Assembly: GCF_010233585.1 (NCBI RefSeq)
Contig: NZ_CP045997.1
Location: 5,337,284 to 5,401,283, forward strand
Direction: 5' to 3'
Length of the DNA stretch: 64,000 nucleotides
DNA from: Spirosoma endbachense
GTDB taxonomy: Bacteria; Bacteroidota; Bacteroidia; Cytophagales; Spirosomataceae
Below the pieces are notes generated by a model, which saw nothing but the letters and a program-made list of their open reading frames with translations, did no database searches and was not told the DNA's origin. Shown in pieces: positions 26,349 through 34,538 of this stretch (position 1 is the first letter of the stretch; each line of letters opens with the position of its first letter). The translations under genes were made by a program, and so were the position numbers.

Positions 26349-27161
26349 ATGGCAGCAGAAAAGTCCACGAATTTCTTTTGGGATCGTTTAGTACCAACCA
26401 TTTATAGTGCCGGAGCCGCCGTCGTAATCGCAGGTGCTTGGGCAAAGATTACTCACAACGAACAATTTGGCTGGCTATTAACGGCTGGTCTGTTAACTGA
26501 AGTTGTTATCTTCTTATTATACGCTATTCAGAGTTTCACCAATCCTGCTACGGCGGGTGATGGCTATGCCTGGGAGCGCGTTTATCCAGAACTGGCTGAA
26601 GATTATAAAGGAGAAGCCCGGAAACCAGCACCCCAGGCAAATGGTCTGACAGGTAATATGGACCAGATGCTGGCACAGGCTAAAGTAACGCCTGATGTGT
26701 TTGAGCGCCTTGGTTCAGGCTTTCGCAATTTGAATGATACTGTTTCGAAACTGAGCGACCTCACCGACGCAACTGTCGCTACGAACGATTACGCTCGTAA
26801 CGTTAAGTCTGCTTCAAGCTCGATCAGCGAGATGAATAAGTCATATGGTACCGCCATTACGGCCATGAACTCAATGGCCGATGCTACTACCGACGCTAAA
26901 GATTATCGGGATCAATTCCAGAAAGTGACCAAAAATATGGGTGCACTAAACGCTGTATACGAACTGGAATTGCAGGATGCGAATAAACATCTTAAGGCTA
27001 TGAACGCCTTTTATGGTAGCCTGACTACTGCGATGGAAAATATGTCTGATGCTAGCCGTGATGCCCAGCAGTTCAAGAGCGAAATGGCAAAGCTGACAGG
27101 TAATCTGGCGTCGCTTAACACCGTATACGGCAGTATGTTAACTGCCATGCGTGGTAACTAA
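26349..27161 (+). CDS. gldL: T9SS/gliding motor protein GldL (PorL)
   Basis: A 270-aa inner-membrane motor subunit. Two transmembrane helices lie at the N-terminus (LVPTIYSAGAAVVIAGAWAKI and FGWLLTAGLLTEVVIFLLYAI); the second carries the membrane-embedded Glu of the proton pathway. A long cytoplasmic part (residues 85-270) is helical with repeated units of the AMNxxYGxxxTAMxxMxDAxxDA type. In the family, five GldL surround two GldM and use proton flow to turn GldM, powering secretion and gliding. The spacer after it contains a nested hairpin built from 7-nt units. Confidence 0.93.
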   Translation: MAAEKSTNFFWDRLVPTIYSAGAAVVIAGAWAKITHNEQFGWLLTAGLLTEVVIFLLYAIQSFTNPATAGDGYAWERVYPELAEDYKGEARKPAPQANGLTGNMDQMLAQAKVTPDVFERLGSGFRNLNDTVSKLSDLTDATVATNDYARNVKSASSSISEMNKSYGTAITAMNSMADATTDAKDYRDQFQKVTKNMGALNAVYELELQDANKHLKAMNAFYGSLTTAMENMSDASRDAQQFKSEMAKLTGNLASLNTVYGSMLTAMRGN

Positions 27162-27174
27162 AATCAGTTGGCTA

Positions 27175-27238
27175 GTTTACGGTTTGTAGTTCATGGTTGT
27201 ATCAATAGTAAACAACCGGTACTATAAACCGTAAATTA
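27175..27238 (+). repeat. 7-nt array forming a nested hairpin between gldL and gldM
   Basis: The left side reads GTTTACG, GTTTGTA, GTTCATG, GTTGTAT (27175-27202). Positions 27176-27189 pair with 27222-27235 (13 of 14 bp), and GGTTGT pairs with ACAACC inside, so the array folds into a long nested stem. It lies between the gldL stop and 38 nt before the gldM ATG. Confidence 0.65.
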
Positions 27239-27276
27239 TAACCCAAATAACTAACCCCCGTTTTCTACCATAATTT

Positions 27277-28863
27277 ATGGCAGGCACTAAAGAGACACCC
27301 CGTCAGAAGATGATCGGGATGATGTATCTGGTATTGACCGCGTTATTGGCATTGCAGGTTACGTCGGCTATTCTGGAAAAATTCGTATTAATCAATAACA
27401 GCTTAGAGCAGTCAACAGGGGCTGTCAGTAAGGTTAACCAGTCAACATTTGACAACATCCGGGCGACGGTTGAGAAATCAGGGAATCGGGCAACCGATCT
27501 GGCAATCGTCAAACAGGCCGATGATGTTCGGAAATTGACCACCGAGATTGTCGGTGAAATGGATAAACTGAAAGACCAGATCGTTGAAGCCGGTGGTGGC
27601 CGTGATGAGTCTGGTAATATTAAGAACCTGAGTGAAGAAGAAAGTGTAGCTCAAGTAATGATCGGCACCAATCGTAAAGGAGCCGCTTTCAAATTGAAAG
27701 ATCAGTTGAACGGATATATAGAAAATATTTCTAAATATTCGTCTACAAAATACGCTCCGATGGCTATGGATGGCAAAGACGATCCAATTGCTAATCGGTC
27801 GCCAGACCAGCGCCGGAAAGATTTTGCTGAACTTAACTTTGCTCAAACACCAATACCAGCAGCACTGGCCGTATTGAGCCAGAAACAAGCCGATGTTCGC
27901 CGGATTGAGGGTGAAGTACTTGATTTTCTCGCCAGTAAAGTTGGTGCACAGGATGTGAAATTTGACAAGATCCTGGCCATGCTCAGCATGGATTCCAAAG
28001 TTGTTGTTGCTGGTACGAAGTTTAAAGGGCAGATGTTTCTGGCAGCTTCGTCGTCGGGTATCCAGCCACGGATGAGTCTGAACGGCGGTCCGGTTCGTAT
28101 CCAGGATGGTCAGGGAATCATTGAGTTTACGGCACAGGGTGGCGCTTATGATAAAAATGGTTTGTCCAAGCGTACGCTGACTGGCTCGATTGCTTATCAG
28201 ACGCCAGCGGGTTTGAAAACTGTACCGTTAACCGCTGAATATTTCGTAGCGAAACCATCCTACGAAATTGAATCGGGTTCATTTCCACCGTTATACTTAG
28301 GCTGTGCTAATAAATTAAGTGTACAAAGCCCACAGTTAGGCGCATTATGGAATCCAAGCTTTTCGGCTGATGGAGCTTCGGTGATTCAGTCTGGCGAAAA
28401 AGGCAAAATTACCATTGTCCCCAGCGCTGCCCGTGTCACGCTTAATGTGAGTAATGGCGGAAGTTTACTGGGTAAAAATGATTTTCGTGTAAACAGAGTA
28501 CCCCGCCCATCGCTAGAGTTTTACGTTGGGGGTACAAAAGCAGGTGATCCACGGGGTGTACCTGCTGGTCAGGCTCGAAGTGTGCGTGTTACGGCCGTGG
28601 CTGATGAAAGCTTCCGAAACTATTCGCCCGATGATGCCAATTTCCGGGTAACAGGCATTACCGTTATTCTGGCACGAGGTACTCGTAAAGTTGGTCAGGT
28701 AAATTTAGGCCCAGGCGGTGGTTCAATTGGTTCACTGGCAGCTGAGATACAGCCCGGTGATCGCTTGTCGATACAGGCTGATGGTGTTCAGCGTCGTAAT
28801 TTCAGAGGGGATATCAGCGATGTTCCTATGGGTAATCCCCAGCAAACAGTTCCGCTTTATTAA
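27277..28863 (+). CDS. gldM: T9SS/gliding motor protein GldM (PorM)
   Basis: A 528-aa bitopic inner-membrane protein. One N-terminal transmembrane helix (MIGMMYLVLTALLALQVTSAIL) is followed by a helical-bundle D1 domain to about residue 220 and then three beta-rich periplasmic domains (for example VVVAGTKFKGQMFLAASSSG, ITIVPSAARVTLNVSNGG, PRPSLEFYVGG), in line with known PorM/GldM structures. It transmits motion from GldL across the periplasm to the GldK/GldN ring. The start ATG precedes AGTKETPRQKMIG, the conserved leader of the family. A small hairpin lies between its stop and gldN. Confidence 0.94.
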   Translation: MAGTKETPRQKMIGMMYLVLTALLALQVTSAILEKFVLINNSLEQSTGAVSKVNQSTFDNIRATVEKSGNRATDLAIVKQADDVRKLTTEIVGEMDKLKDQIVEAGGGRDESGNIKNLSEEESVAQVMIGTNRKGAAFKLKDQLNGYIENISKYSSTKYAPMAMDGKDDPIANRSPDQRRKDFAELNFAQTPIPAALAVLSQKQADVRRIEGEVLDFLASKVGAQDVKFDKILAMLSMDSKVVVAGTKFKGQMFLAASSSGIQPRMSLNGGPVRIQDGQGIIEFTAQGGAYDKNGLSKRTLTGSIAYQTPAGLKTVPLTAEYFVAKPSYEIESGSFPPLYLGCANKLSVQSPQLGALWNPSFSADGASVIQSGEKGKITIVPSAARVTLNVSNGGSLLGKNDFRVNRVPRPSLEFYVGGTKAGDPRGVPAGQARSVRVTAVADESFRNYSPDDANFRVTGITVILARGTRKVGQVNLGPGGGSIGSLAAEIQPGDRLSIQADGVQRRNFRGDISDVPMGNPQQTVPLY

Positions 28864-28882
28864 TCGTACTAAATAAAGTAGT

Positions 28883-28907
28883 CTTTCGTTATCAACAGGA
28901 ACGAAGG
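28883..28907 (+). promoter_or_regulatory. Small hairpin between gldM and gldN
   Basis: CTTTCGTT (28883-28890) pairs with AACGAAGG (28900-28907), 8 bp with one G-U, loop ATCAACAGG. It lies about 20 nt before the gldN ATG, with no T run after it. Confidence 0.45.
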
Positions 28908-28927
28908 ACAAAAACAAATACTTGACA

Positions 28928-29983
28928 ATGAAACAAGTTAGAACGATGGCCGTGGCCGCCACATTACTGGCGGTAGCTGGTGGAGGAGCAATGGCGCAGG
29001 AGAAAGCAAGCACCGGCACAAACGCGCTGTCGGTTCGGGCGATCAATGAAAATGATATCATGATGAAGAAAACTCTTTGGCGTCGGATCGACCTCAAAGA
29101 GAAACAGAATCAATCGATGTTCTCCAAGAACAATGAGATATCGAAATATTTGATCGATGCGTTAAAAGCTGGCTTGATCGATGCTTACGAAAACGACTCT
29201 GTAACGACGAAATTGACGCCAGAGAAGTTTCAGCAGCGGATGATCATGCCGAACTCCGCGCCACAATTATCGGCTGAAGAAATTGCCGCCGGTTTCGGTA
29301 ACGAAACGACTGCCAATGGAGCAAACGATGGCTGGGGTGATGCCAAAAAGAAAGATCCTAAAGCTGCGGCAAAACCTGCTGACGATGGTTGGGGGGCTAA
29401 AAAGCCAGCCGCTGCCGCTGCTGCTCAACCTGCTGATGATGGCTGGGGCGCACCGAAGAAAAAAACGACCGCAAAGAACTCAAAAGGCAAAAAAGGAAAA
29501 GTTGTTGCGCCAGTAGTTGAGCCGCCCAAAGCTGATACCGTAGCTAAAGTGGCCGCCGTTCCCGTTGGTGATGAATACTTTGCCAAAGAGTTTAACATTA
29601 TGGAAATTAAGGAAGACTGGATTTTCGACCGTAAGCGTTCACGCTTGTACTACGATATCCAGACGGTAACTATTTACCTGCCTTCCGATAAAAATGCAGC
29701 TGGTGTCGAAACGCCACTTGCTACCTTTAAATACAAAGATCTGGACAAGCTGTTCCGCAGTGATCCAAAGAAATTTATCTGGTATAACCCCCAGAACCAG
29801 GCTCAGCATAAAAACCTCGCCGATGCGTTTGATCTGCGGCTGTTCTACGGTCGTATTACGAAAGTAGCAAACCCTGGTGATACTGATTTAGTCGGTATGT
29901 ATGGCGACAAAGAGGGCTTGATGAAGTCGTATCAGACGGAATACGAACTCATGGAAACCGAACATGGTCTTTGGGAGTACTAA
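28928..29983 (+). CDS. gldN: T9SS ring protein GldN (PorN) with a DDGWG-repeat insertion
   Basis: A 351-aa periplasmic protein with a signal peptide (MKQVRTMAVAATLLAVAGGGAMAQ). The true start is ATG at 28928; the frame also allows TTG at 28922. Conserved GldN parts are RAINENDIMMKKTLWRRIDLKEKQN near the N-terminus and WIFDRKRSRLYYDIQ plus RLFYGRITKVANPGDTDL in the second half. Residues about 133-200 are an Ala/Lys-rich low-complexity stretch with three (N/D)DGWG repeats, which separates the two conserved halves. GldN binds GldK in the outer-membrane-associated ring and meets GldM. It closes the gldKLMN operon before a strong terminator. Confidence 0.93.
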   Translation: MKQVRTMAVAATLLAVAGGGAMAQEKASTGTNALSVRAINENDIMMKKTLWRRIDLKEKQNQSMFSKNNEISKYLIDALKAGLIDAYENDSVTTKLTPEKFQQRMIMPNSAPQLSAEEIAAGFGNETTANGANDGWGDAKKKDPKAAAKPADDGWGAKKPAAAAAAQPADDGWGAPKKKTTAKNSKGKKGKVVAPVVEPPKADTVAKVAAVPVGDEYFAKEFNIMEIKEDWIFDRKRSRLYYDIQTVTIYLPSDKNAAGVETPLATFKYKDLDKLFRSDPKKFIWYNPQNQAQHKNLADAFDLRLFYGRITKVANPGDTDLVGMYGDKEGLMKSYQTEYELMETEHGLWEY

Positions 29984-29984
29984 T

Positions 29985-30014
29985 AAAAAAGGCGGGTCAT
30001 CCCCGCCTTTTTTA
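29985..30014. terminator. Rho-independent terminator after gldN
   Basis: AAAAAAGGCGGG / CCCGCCTTTTTT around a TCAT loop, starting right after the gldN stop. The A and T runs make it usable for both strands, and uvrC converges on it (its stop is at 30061). Confidence 0.88.
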
Positions 30015-30060
30015 TGCTATAGGTAATAAATCGTAAGCGGCTCTCCAGCCGCTTTACTTT

Positions 30061-31869
30061 TTACTGCTCAATTGTATCAAAATAGTTTTTTAGTTTGTGG
30101 GCCCGGTCTTTGCCAACAACTTCGGCCATTTCGTCAATAGAAGCTTCACGGATTTTAGTTACGCCCTTAAAATGCTTGAGAAGCTTGGCTGCTGTTTTCT
30201 TGCCAATACCTTCCACATTTTCCAGCTCGCTGATCAGGCTGTTTCGACTCCGTTTATCGCGGTGATAGGTAATGGCAAATCGGTGAGCTTCATCGCGAAT
30301 ACGCTGAATAAGCTTAAGCGACTCTGATTTTTTATCGATATAAAGCGGGAGATTATCCTCCGGGAAATAAATTTCCTCGAGCCGTTTGGCAATCCCGATA
30401 ATGGGTACTTTGCCGTATAAATTCAGGGCTTTCAGGGCGTCGCAGGCGGCACTGAGTTGTCCTTTCCCACCATCGATCACAATTAGATCGGGCATATCCG
30501 TTTGCTCTTCCAGCACACGTGTATAACGGCGTGTTACAACCTCATACATACTCGCAAAGTCGTTCGGGCCAACAACCGTTTTGATCGAAAAATGCCGGTA
30601 CTCTCTATTGGCAGGCTTGCCACCAATAAAGCACACCATCGCCGATACCGGGTTTGTTCCCTGAATATTGGAGTTATCGAAGCATTCGATGCGGTTGGGT
30701 AAATTTTTCAGCTGTAGATCCTGCTTTAAGCGGATCAATACCCGATCTTTTTTGCTCGCATTGGCTGTCGCTTCGGAAGCTGCCCGCTCCTGACGCTCCC
30801 GGCGGAAATACAGCACATTCTTGAGCGACATATCGAGCAGTTTTTTCTTATCACCAATCTGCGGAATGGTTACCTCTGCCTGCAAATCGACATCCAGCGG
30901 AATATTTGTAATGATCTCTTTGGCCTGACTGCCGTATTGTTCCCTAAACTCGATGATCAACATAGCCAGTAAATCGGGGTCCGTTTCGTCGAGCTTCTTT
31001 TTAATTTCTACAGTGTGTGCCTGGACAATTGTTCCGTTAACGACCTTCATAAAATTGATGTAAGCCGCTGATTCATCGGAAGCGATGGAGAACACATCTG
31101 CATCGGCGATTTTAGGATTGACAACGGTTGATTTGCTCTGAAACCGTTGAATGACCTCCATCTTGTCTTTATACTGCTGAGCCTGCTCAAAAGCGAGATC
31201 ATTGGCAGCTTCAACCATCCGACTTTTAAAATAGTCCTGTGCCGGTTTCAGGTTTCCCTTCAGGATGTGATGAACCTGCTCGATGTCTTTATCATATTCG
31301 CTCTCCGTTTGTTTGCCTTCACAGGGGCCTTTGCAGTTCCCGATGTGATACTCAAGACAGACTTTATACTTGCCCGCTTCAATATTTTCGGGCGCAAGGT
31401 TGTAGTTACAGGTACGGATCGTAAACAATTGACTAAACATATCCAGTACTGTATACATAGGCTTGAGATTCGCAAATGGGCCGTAGAACGTGCCTAGTTT
31501 GCGATCAATGCGCCGGGTTGTAATTACCCGAGGGAAATTCTCGTTGGTAACACAAACAAACGGGTACGTTTTATCGTCGCGAAGCAGAATGTTAAATTTG
31601 GGCTGATAGCGTTTAATGAGCTGGTTTTCGAGCAGCAACGCATCAAATTCCGTATGGACAATCGTAAACTCGATTTTACGAATCTGACTGACTAAACGAA
31701 GGGTTTTACGGTCGTGCTGTTTCGAATTTGTGAAATAGCTGCTGACCCGATTCTTTAGATCTTTCGCTTTACCAACATAAATAACCTCACCCGTCAGATC
31801 GAAATACCGATAAACGCCCGGTTCATGAGGTACTTTGGCTAATTCCTGCTTGTAATCGAATTCCGGCAT
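30061..31869 (-). CDS. uvrC: Excinuclease ABC subunit C
   Basis: A 602-aa nucleotide-excision-repair nuclease. The N-terminal GIY-YIG domain (PGVYRYFDLTGEVIYVGKAKDL) makes the 3' incision. The Cys-rich-like linker has CLEYHIGNCKGPCEG. The UvrB-interacting UVR segment lies near residues 200-235. The RNase H-like 5' nuclease is marked by RIECFDNSNIQGTNPVSAMV and DLIVIDGGKGQLSAA. Two helix-hairpin-helix motifs end the protein (LENVEGIGKKTAAKLLKHF and EVVGKDRAHKL). Length is normal. It appears monocistronic. Confidence 0.97.
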   Translation of the reverse strand: MPEFDYKQELAKVPHEPGVYRYFDLTGEVIYVGKAKDLKNRVSSYFTNSKQHDRKTLRLVSQIRKIEFTIVHTEFDALLLENQLIKRYQPKFNILLRDDKTYPFVCVTNENFPRVITTRRIDRKLGTFYGPFANLKPMYTVLDMFSQLFTIRTCNYNLAPENIEAGKYKVCLEYHIGNCKGPCEGKQTESEYDKDIEQVHHILKGNLKPAQDYFKSRMVEAANDLAFEQAQQYKDKMEVIQRFQSKSTVVNPKIADADVFSIASDESAAYINFMKVVNGTIVQAHTVEIKKKLDETDPDLLAMLIIEFREQYGSQAKEIITNIPLDVDLQAEVTIPQIGDKKKLLDMSLKNVLYFRRERQERAASEATANASKKDRVLIRLKQDLQLKNLPNRIECFDNSNIQGTNPVSAMVCFIGGKPANREYRHFSIKTVVGPNDFASMYEVVTRRYTRVLEEQTDMPDLIVIDGGKGQLSAACDALKALNLYGKVPIIGIAKRLEEIYFPEDNLPLYIDKKSESLKLIQRIRDEAHRFAITYHRDKRSRNSLISELENVEGIGKKTAAKLLKHFKGVTKIREASIDEMAEVVGKDRAHKLKNYFDTIEQ

Positions 31870-31990
31870 AAATTAAGAGACCGTCTACCTCGGTCGGGAT
31901 AGAATTATGTCATCGCGGGAGTCCAAATTATGGACGGGCGGCTATACAAAACAACCAATATACCCTAAAGGTTGCCTGCTGAATTATATT

Positions 31991-32016
31991 AAAAAGGGCC
32001 AGCATCCTGCTGGCCC
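31991..32016 (-). terminator. Terminator of the PBP1A gene
   Basis: GGGCCAGCA / TGCTGGCCC (31996-32004 and 32008-32016) with a 3-nt loop. On the minus strand the stem is followed by TTTTTAATAT. It lies about 90 nt beyond the PBP1A stop codon at 32104. Confidence 0.85.
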
Positions 32017-32103
32017 AACGATATTATTTAGAGTTGCCAACAGGCTTGCCACGGTTAATGCTTTTGTGCTAAAGAACCGTAGCACGTCTGCTGATAAGCT
32101 CTG

Positions 32104-34455
32104 TTATTGCAGAATTTCATCCTGATCCTCTGGCACGACTTTGGGCGGAATATAACGCTGAGAGGAGTCGATGTGATAACCGCCACAATCTATTTTAAAA
32201 TTGTTGGGTTTACGGAAGGGCTCCGGGCGGTATTTTGCCAACGAGGGATCAGCATATATTTTCTGCATATACATACCCCAGGCAGGCATCGCCAACCGAC
32301 CACCCTGGCCAAGCTCGATGTTCCGGAAGTGGATTGACCGGTCGTCGCCACCAACCCATAAACCCGAAACAAGATGCTGAGTCAGTCCCATAAACCAGGC
32401 ATCTGAGTAATTCGATGTTGTACCCGTTTTAGCGGCAATCTCGTTGCCGCCCTCCAGGAGCTTGTATTGCGTCCGAAGACGCTGGGCAGTGCCATTAGGC
32501 TCTTCAACGGCACCACGCATAAGATAAAGCATTTCGTAGGCACGATTTGCGCTGATTACCTGGTTAGCATCGGCACTAAACGATTTAAGGACGTTTCCGT
32601 TTTTGTCAGAAATCTGTAGAATCAGCATTGGGCGTACGCGAATGCCACCGTTAGCAAAGGCGCAGTAAGCGGATACCATTTCGTAGACCGAAACGTCGCC
32701 CGTTCCCAGGCAAAGGGTTGGGTTTTGCGGTAAATCCTTACTGACAATACCCATTTTATGCGCATACTCGATTACTTCAGCAGAACGGGTTTTCTTGATC
32801 AACTGAGCACTGACCGTATTGATCGACTGACCCAGTGCCTCCCGTAACGACAAGCTTCGATAGCTGTACTTCCCGTTCGAATTTTGTGGCTGCCAGGGAG
32901 GGCCGCCGTTATTATCTTCTCCGTGGGCAAAAAGAGTTGGCTGATCGATCAGGTGGCTGCACGGAGTAACGAATCCCTGATCCATAGCCGTGAGGTACAC
33001 GAACGGCTTAAACGTAGACCCCGGTTGCCGGCGTCCCTGACGAACGTGATCGAACTTCATGTGTTTGAAATTGATACCGCCTACCCAGGCTTTTACGTGG
33101 CCATAGCGCGGGTCCATCGACATAAAACCCGTGTTGAGCAACCGTTTGTAATACCGGATGGAATCCAGCGAACTCATGGTTGTATCTTTCTCATTGCGCC
33201 GACCACCATAAACAAACACTCGCATCTTGACGGGTTTGCGCATCTCACGCCAAATCGCCTGTTCATCGGTGCCATACTCGGCTTTGAGTTGTTTATACCG
33301 GGTTGTCTGCTTCGCTCGGGCTTCAATAAAACCCGGCAACTCTTCGTATTTTTTGGTTTTTGGATTTTTTCGGACCCACGGATTCCGGCCGCGCCAGTGT
33401 TCGTAAAACTTCTTCTGTTGATCACGCATGTTAGTCATTACAGCCTCTTCGGCATAGGCCTGCATGCGTGAATCAATCGTCGTTTGGATGCGCAATCCGC
33501 TCGTATAGAGGTCTAGCTCTGCTTCCGGATTATCTTCATTATACTGATTGATAAATGCCTTGATATCCTCTTTAATAACCGACCGAAAATAGGCTGCCAT
33601 ACCCGTATTCTGGTTTTCGATACTAAAATCAAGTTGTATCGGCTTACGCTTATAAGTGACGAACTGCTCCTCGCTCAGAAATCGGTATCGGTTCATCTGG
33701 CTCAACACCACGTTTCGGCGTTGAAGAGCACGCTCTTCGAAAATGCGGGGGTCGTAGCGCGAGGGGTTTTGTAGCATACCGACAAGCAAAGCGGCTTCCT
33801 CAACATTCAGATTCCACGGCTCTTTGTCAAAATAGGTTTTGGCCGCTGTTTTTATACCATAGGTGTTATTGCCAAATGATACCGTATTCAGGTACATCAT
33901 CATGATCTCCTGTTTGGTATAATTCCGTTCCAGACGAACCGACAAAATCCATTCTTTTGTTTTTTCGATGACCGTTTTAAGGATAGGAACATTGCCCAAT
34001 ACACCACGAAGTTTCTCCCCACGAGTATCGAACAGGTTTTTGGCTACCTGTTGCGTAAGGGTACTGCCTCCGCCAGAACTGCTATTGCCGGTAGCGATAC
34101 CTTTAATAACCCGAAAGAACGAGCGCGGGTCGATCCCCGAATGTTTAATGAAACGGGCATCTTCCGTAGCCAGTAGGGCAGAAACTACATTGGGTGAAAC
34201 CTGAGTGATCTCAACGGGCGTCCGGTTTTCAACGTAATATTTTCCAAGTAGTTGATTATCGGCCGTATATACTTCCGATGCTCTGTCGCTCTGTGGGTTT
34301 TCGAGGGCTTTCAGACTAGGCATACCGCCAAATAACCACAGAAAGTTGTAGCTAACAGCCAGTATGTAAAAAACCAGCATAGCTAGACCAAGCAATGCAT
34401 ACCGCCAAAGATTTTTGATAATGGTCCGGTAGCGACCGGGAGCAAATTCAATCAT
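32104..34455 (-). CDS. mrcA: Class A penicillin-binding protein 1A
   Basis: A 783-aa bifunctional peptidoglycan synthase. One N-terminal membrane anchor (LWRYALLGLAMLVFYILAV) is followed by a GT51 glycosyltransferase domain: EDARFIKHSGIDPRSFFR, GGSTLTQQVAKNLF and QEIMMMYLNTVSFGNNTYGI. The transpeptidase domain has SxxK at Ser480-Lys483 (GSTFKPF), an SIN motif (GQSINTVS) and KTGTT at Lys676. A Lys/Arg-rich insertion lies between the two (about 345-420). It polymerises lipid II and cross-links the stem peptides. Its terminator and a short spacer separate it from uvrC. It is in line with the upstream sprE gene, 82 nt away, on the same strand. Confidence 0.95.
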   Translation of the reverse strand: MIEFAPGRYRTIIKNLWRYALLGLAMLVFYILAVSYNFLWLFGGMPSLKALENPQSDRASEVYTADNQLLGKYYVENRTPVEITQVSPNVVSALLATEDARFIKHSGIDPRSFFRVIKGIATGNSSSGGGSTLTQQVAKNLFDTRGEKLRGVLGNVPILKTVIEKTKEWILSVRLERNYTKQEIMMMYLNTVSFGNNTYGIKTAAKTYFDKEPWNLNVEEAALLVGMLQNPSRYDPRIFEERALQRRNVVLSQMNRYRFLSEEQFVTYKRKPIQLDFSIENQNTGMAAYFRSVIKEDIKAFINQYNEDNPEAELDLYTSGLRIQTTIDSRMQAYAEEAVMTNMRDQQKKFYEHWRGRNPWVRKNPKTKKYEELPGFIEARAKQTTRYKQLKAEYGTDEQAIWREMRKPVKMRVFVYGGRRNEKDTTMSSLDSIRYYKRLLNTGFMSMDPRYGHVKAWVGGINFKHMKFDHVRQGRRQPGSTFKPFVYLTAMDQGFVTPCSHLIDQPTLFAHGEDNNGGPPWQPQNSNGKYSYRSLSLREALGQSINTVSAQLIKKTRSAEVIEYAHKMGIVSKDLPQNPTLCLGTGDVSVYEMVSAYCAFANGGIRVRPMLILQISDKNGNVLKSFSADANQVISANRAYEMLYLMRGAVEEPNGTAQRLRTQYKLLEGGNEIAAKTGTTSNYSDAWFMGLTQHLVSGLWVGGDDRSIHFRNIELGQGGRLAMPAWGMYMQKIYADPSLAKYRPEPFRKPNNFKIDCGGYHIDSSQRYIPPKVVPEDQDEILQ

Positions 34456-34484
34456 TATGGGTGTGTAGGTGTTTATTGTTGATC

Positions 34485-34538
34485 AGTTTGTCGTTTTTTA
34501 GTCAAGTAATCAGATTACAAACTCAAAAACCACGAACT
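34485..34538. repeat. Imperfect inverted repeat with 7-nt units between sprE and PBP1A genes
   Basis: AGTTTGTCGTTTTT (34485-34498) pairs with AAAAACCACGAACT (34525-34538) at 12 of 14 positions. On the minus strand the right arm reads GTTCGTG, GTTTTTG, a 7-nt pattern like that in other spacers. It fills most of the 82-nt junction. Confidence 0.5.

Noticed and set aside
31907..32125. 72-codon plus-strand frame between uvrC and the PBP1A gene
   Set aside because: It spans the terminator hairpin at 31996-32016 and runs into the antisense of the PBP1A gene end; no protein features.
32884..33471. 195-codon open frame on the plus strand
   Set aside because: Antisense to the PBP1A transpeptidase domain; no family resemblance.
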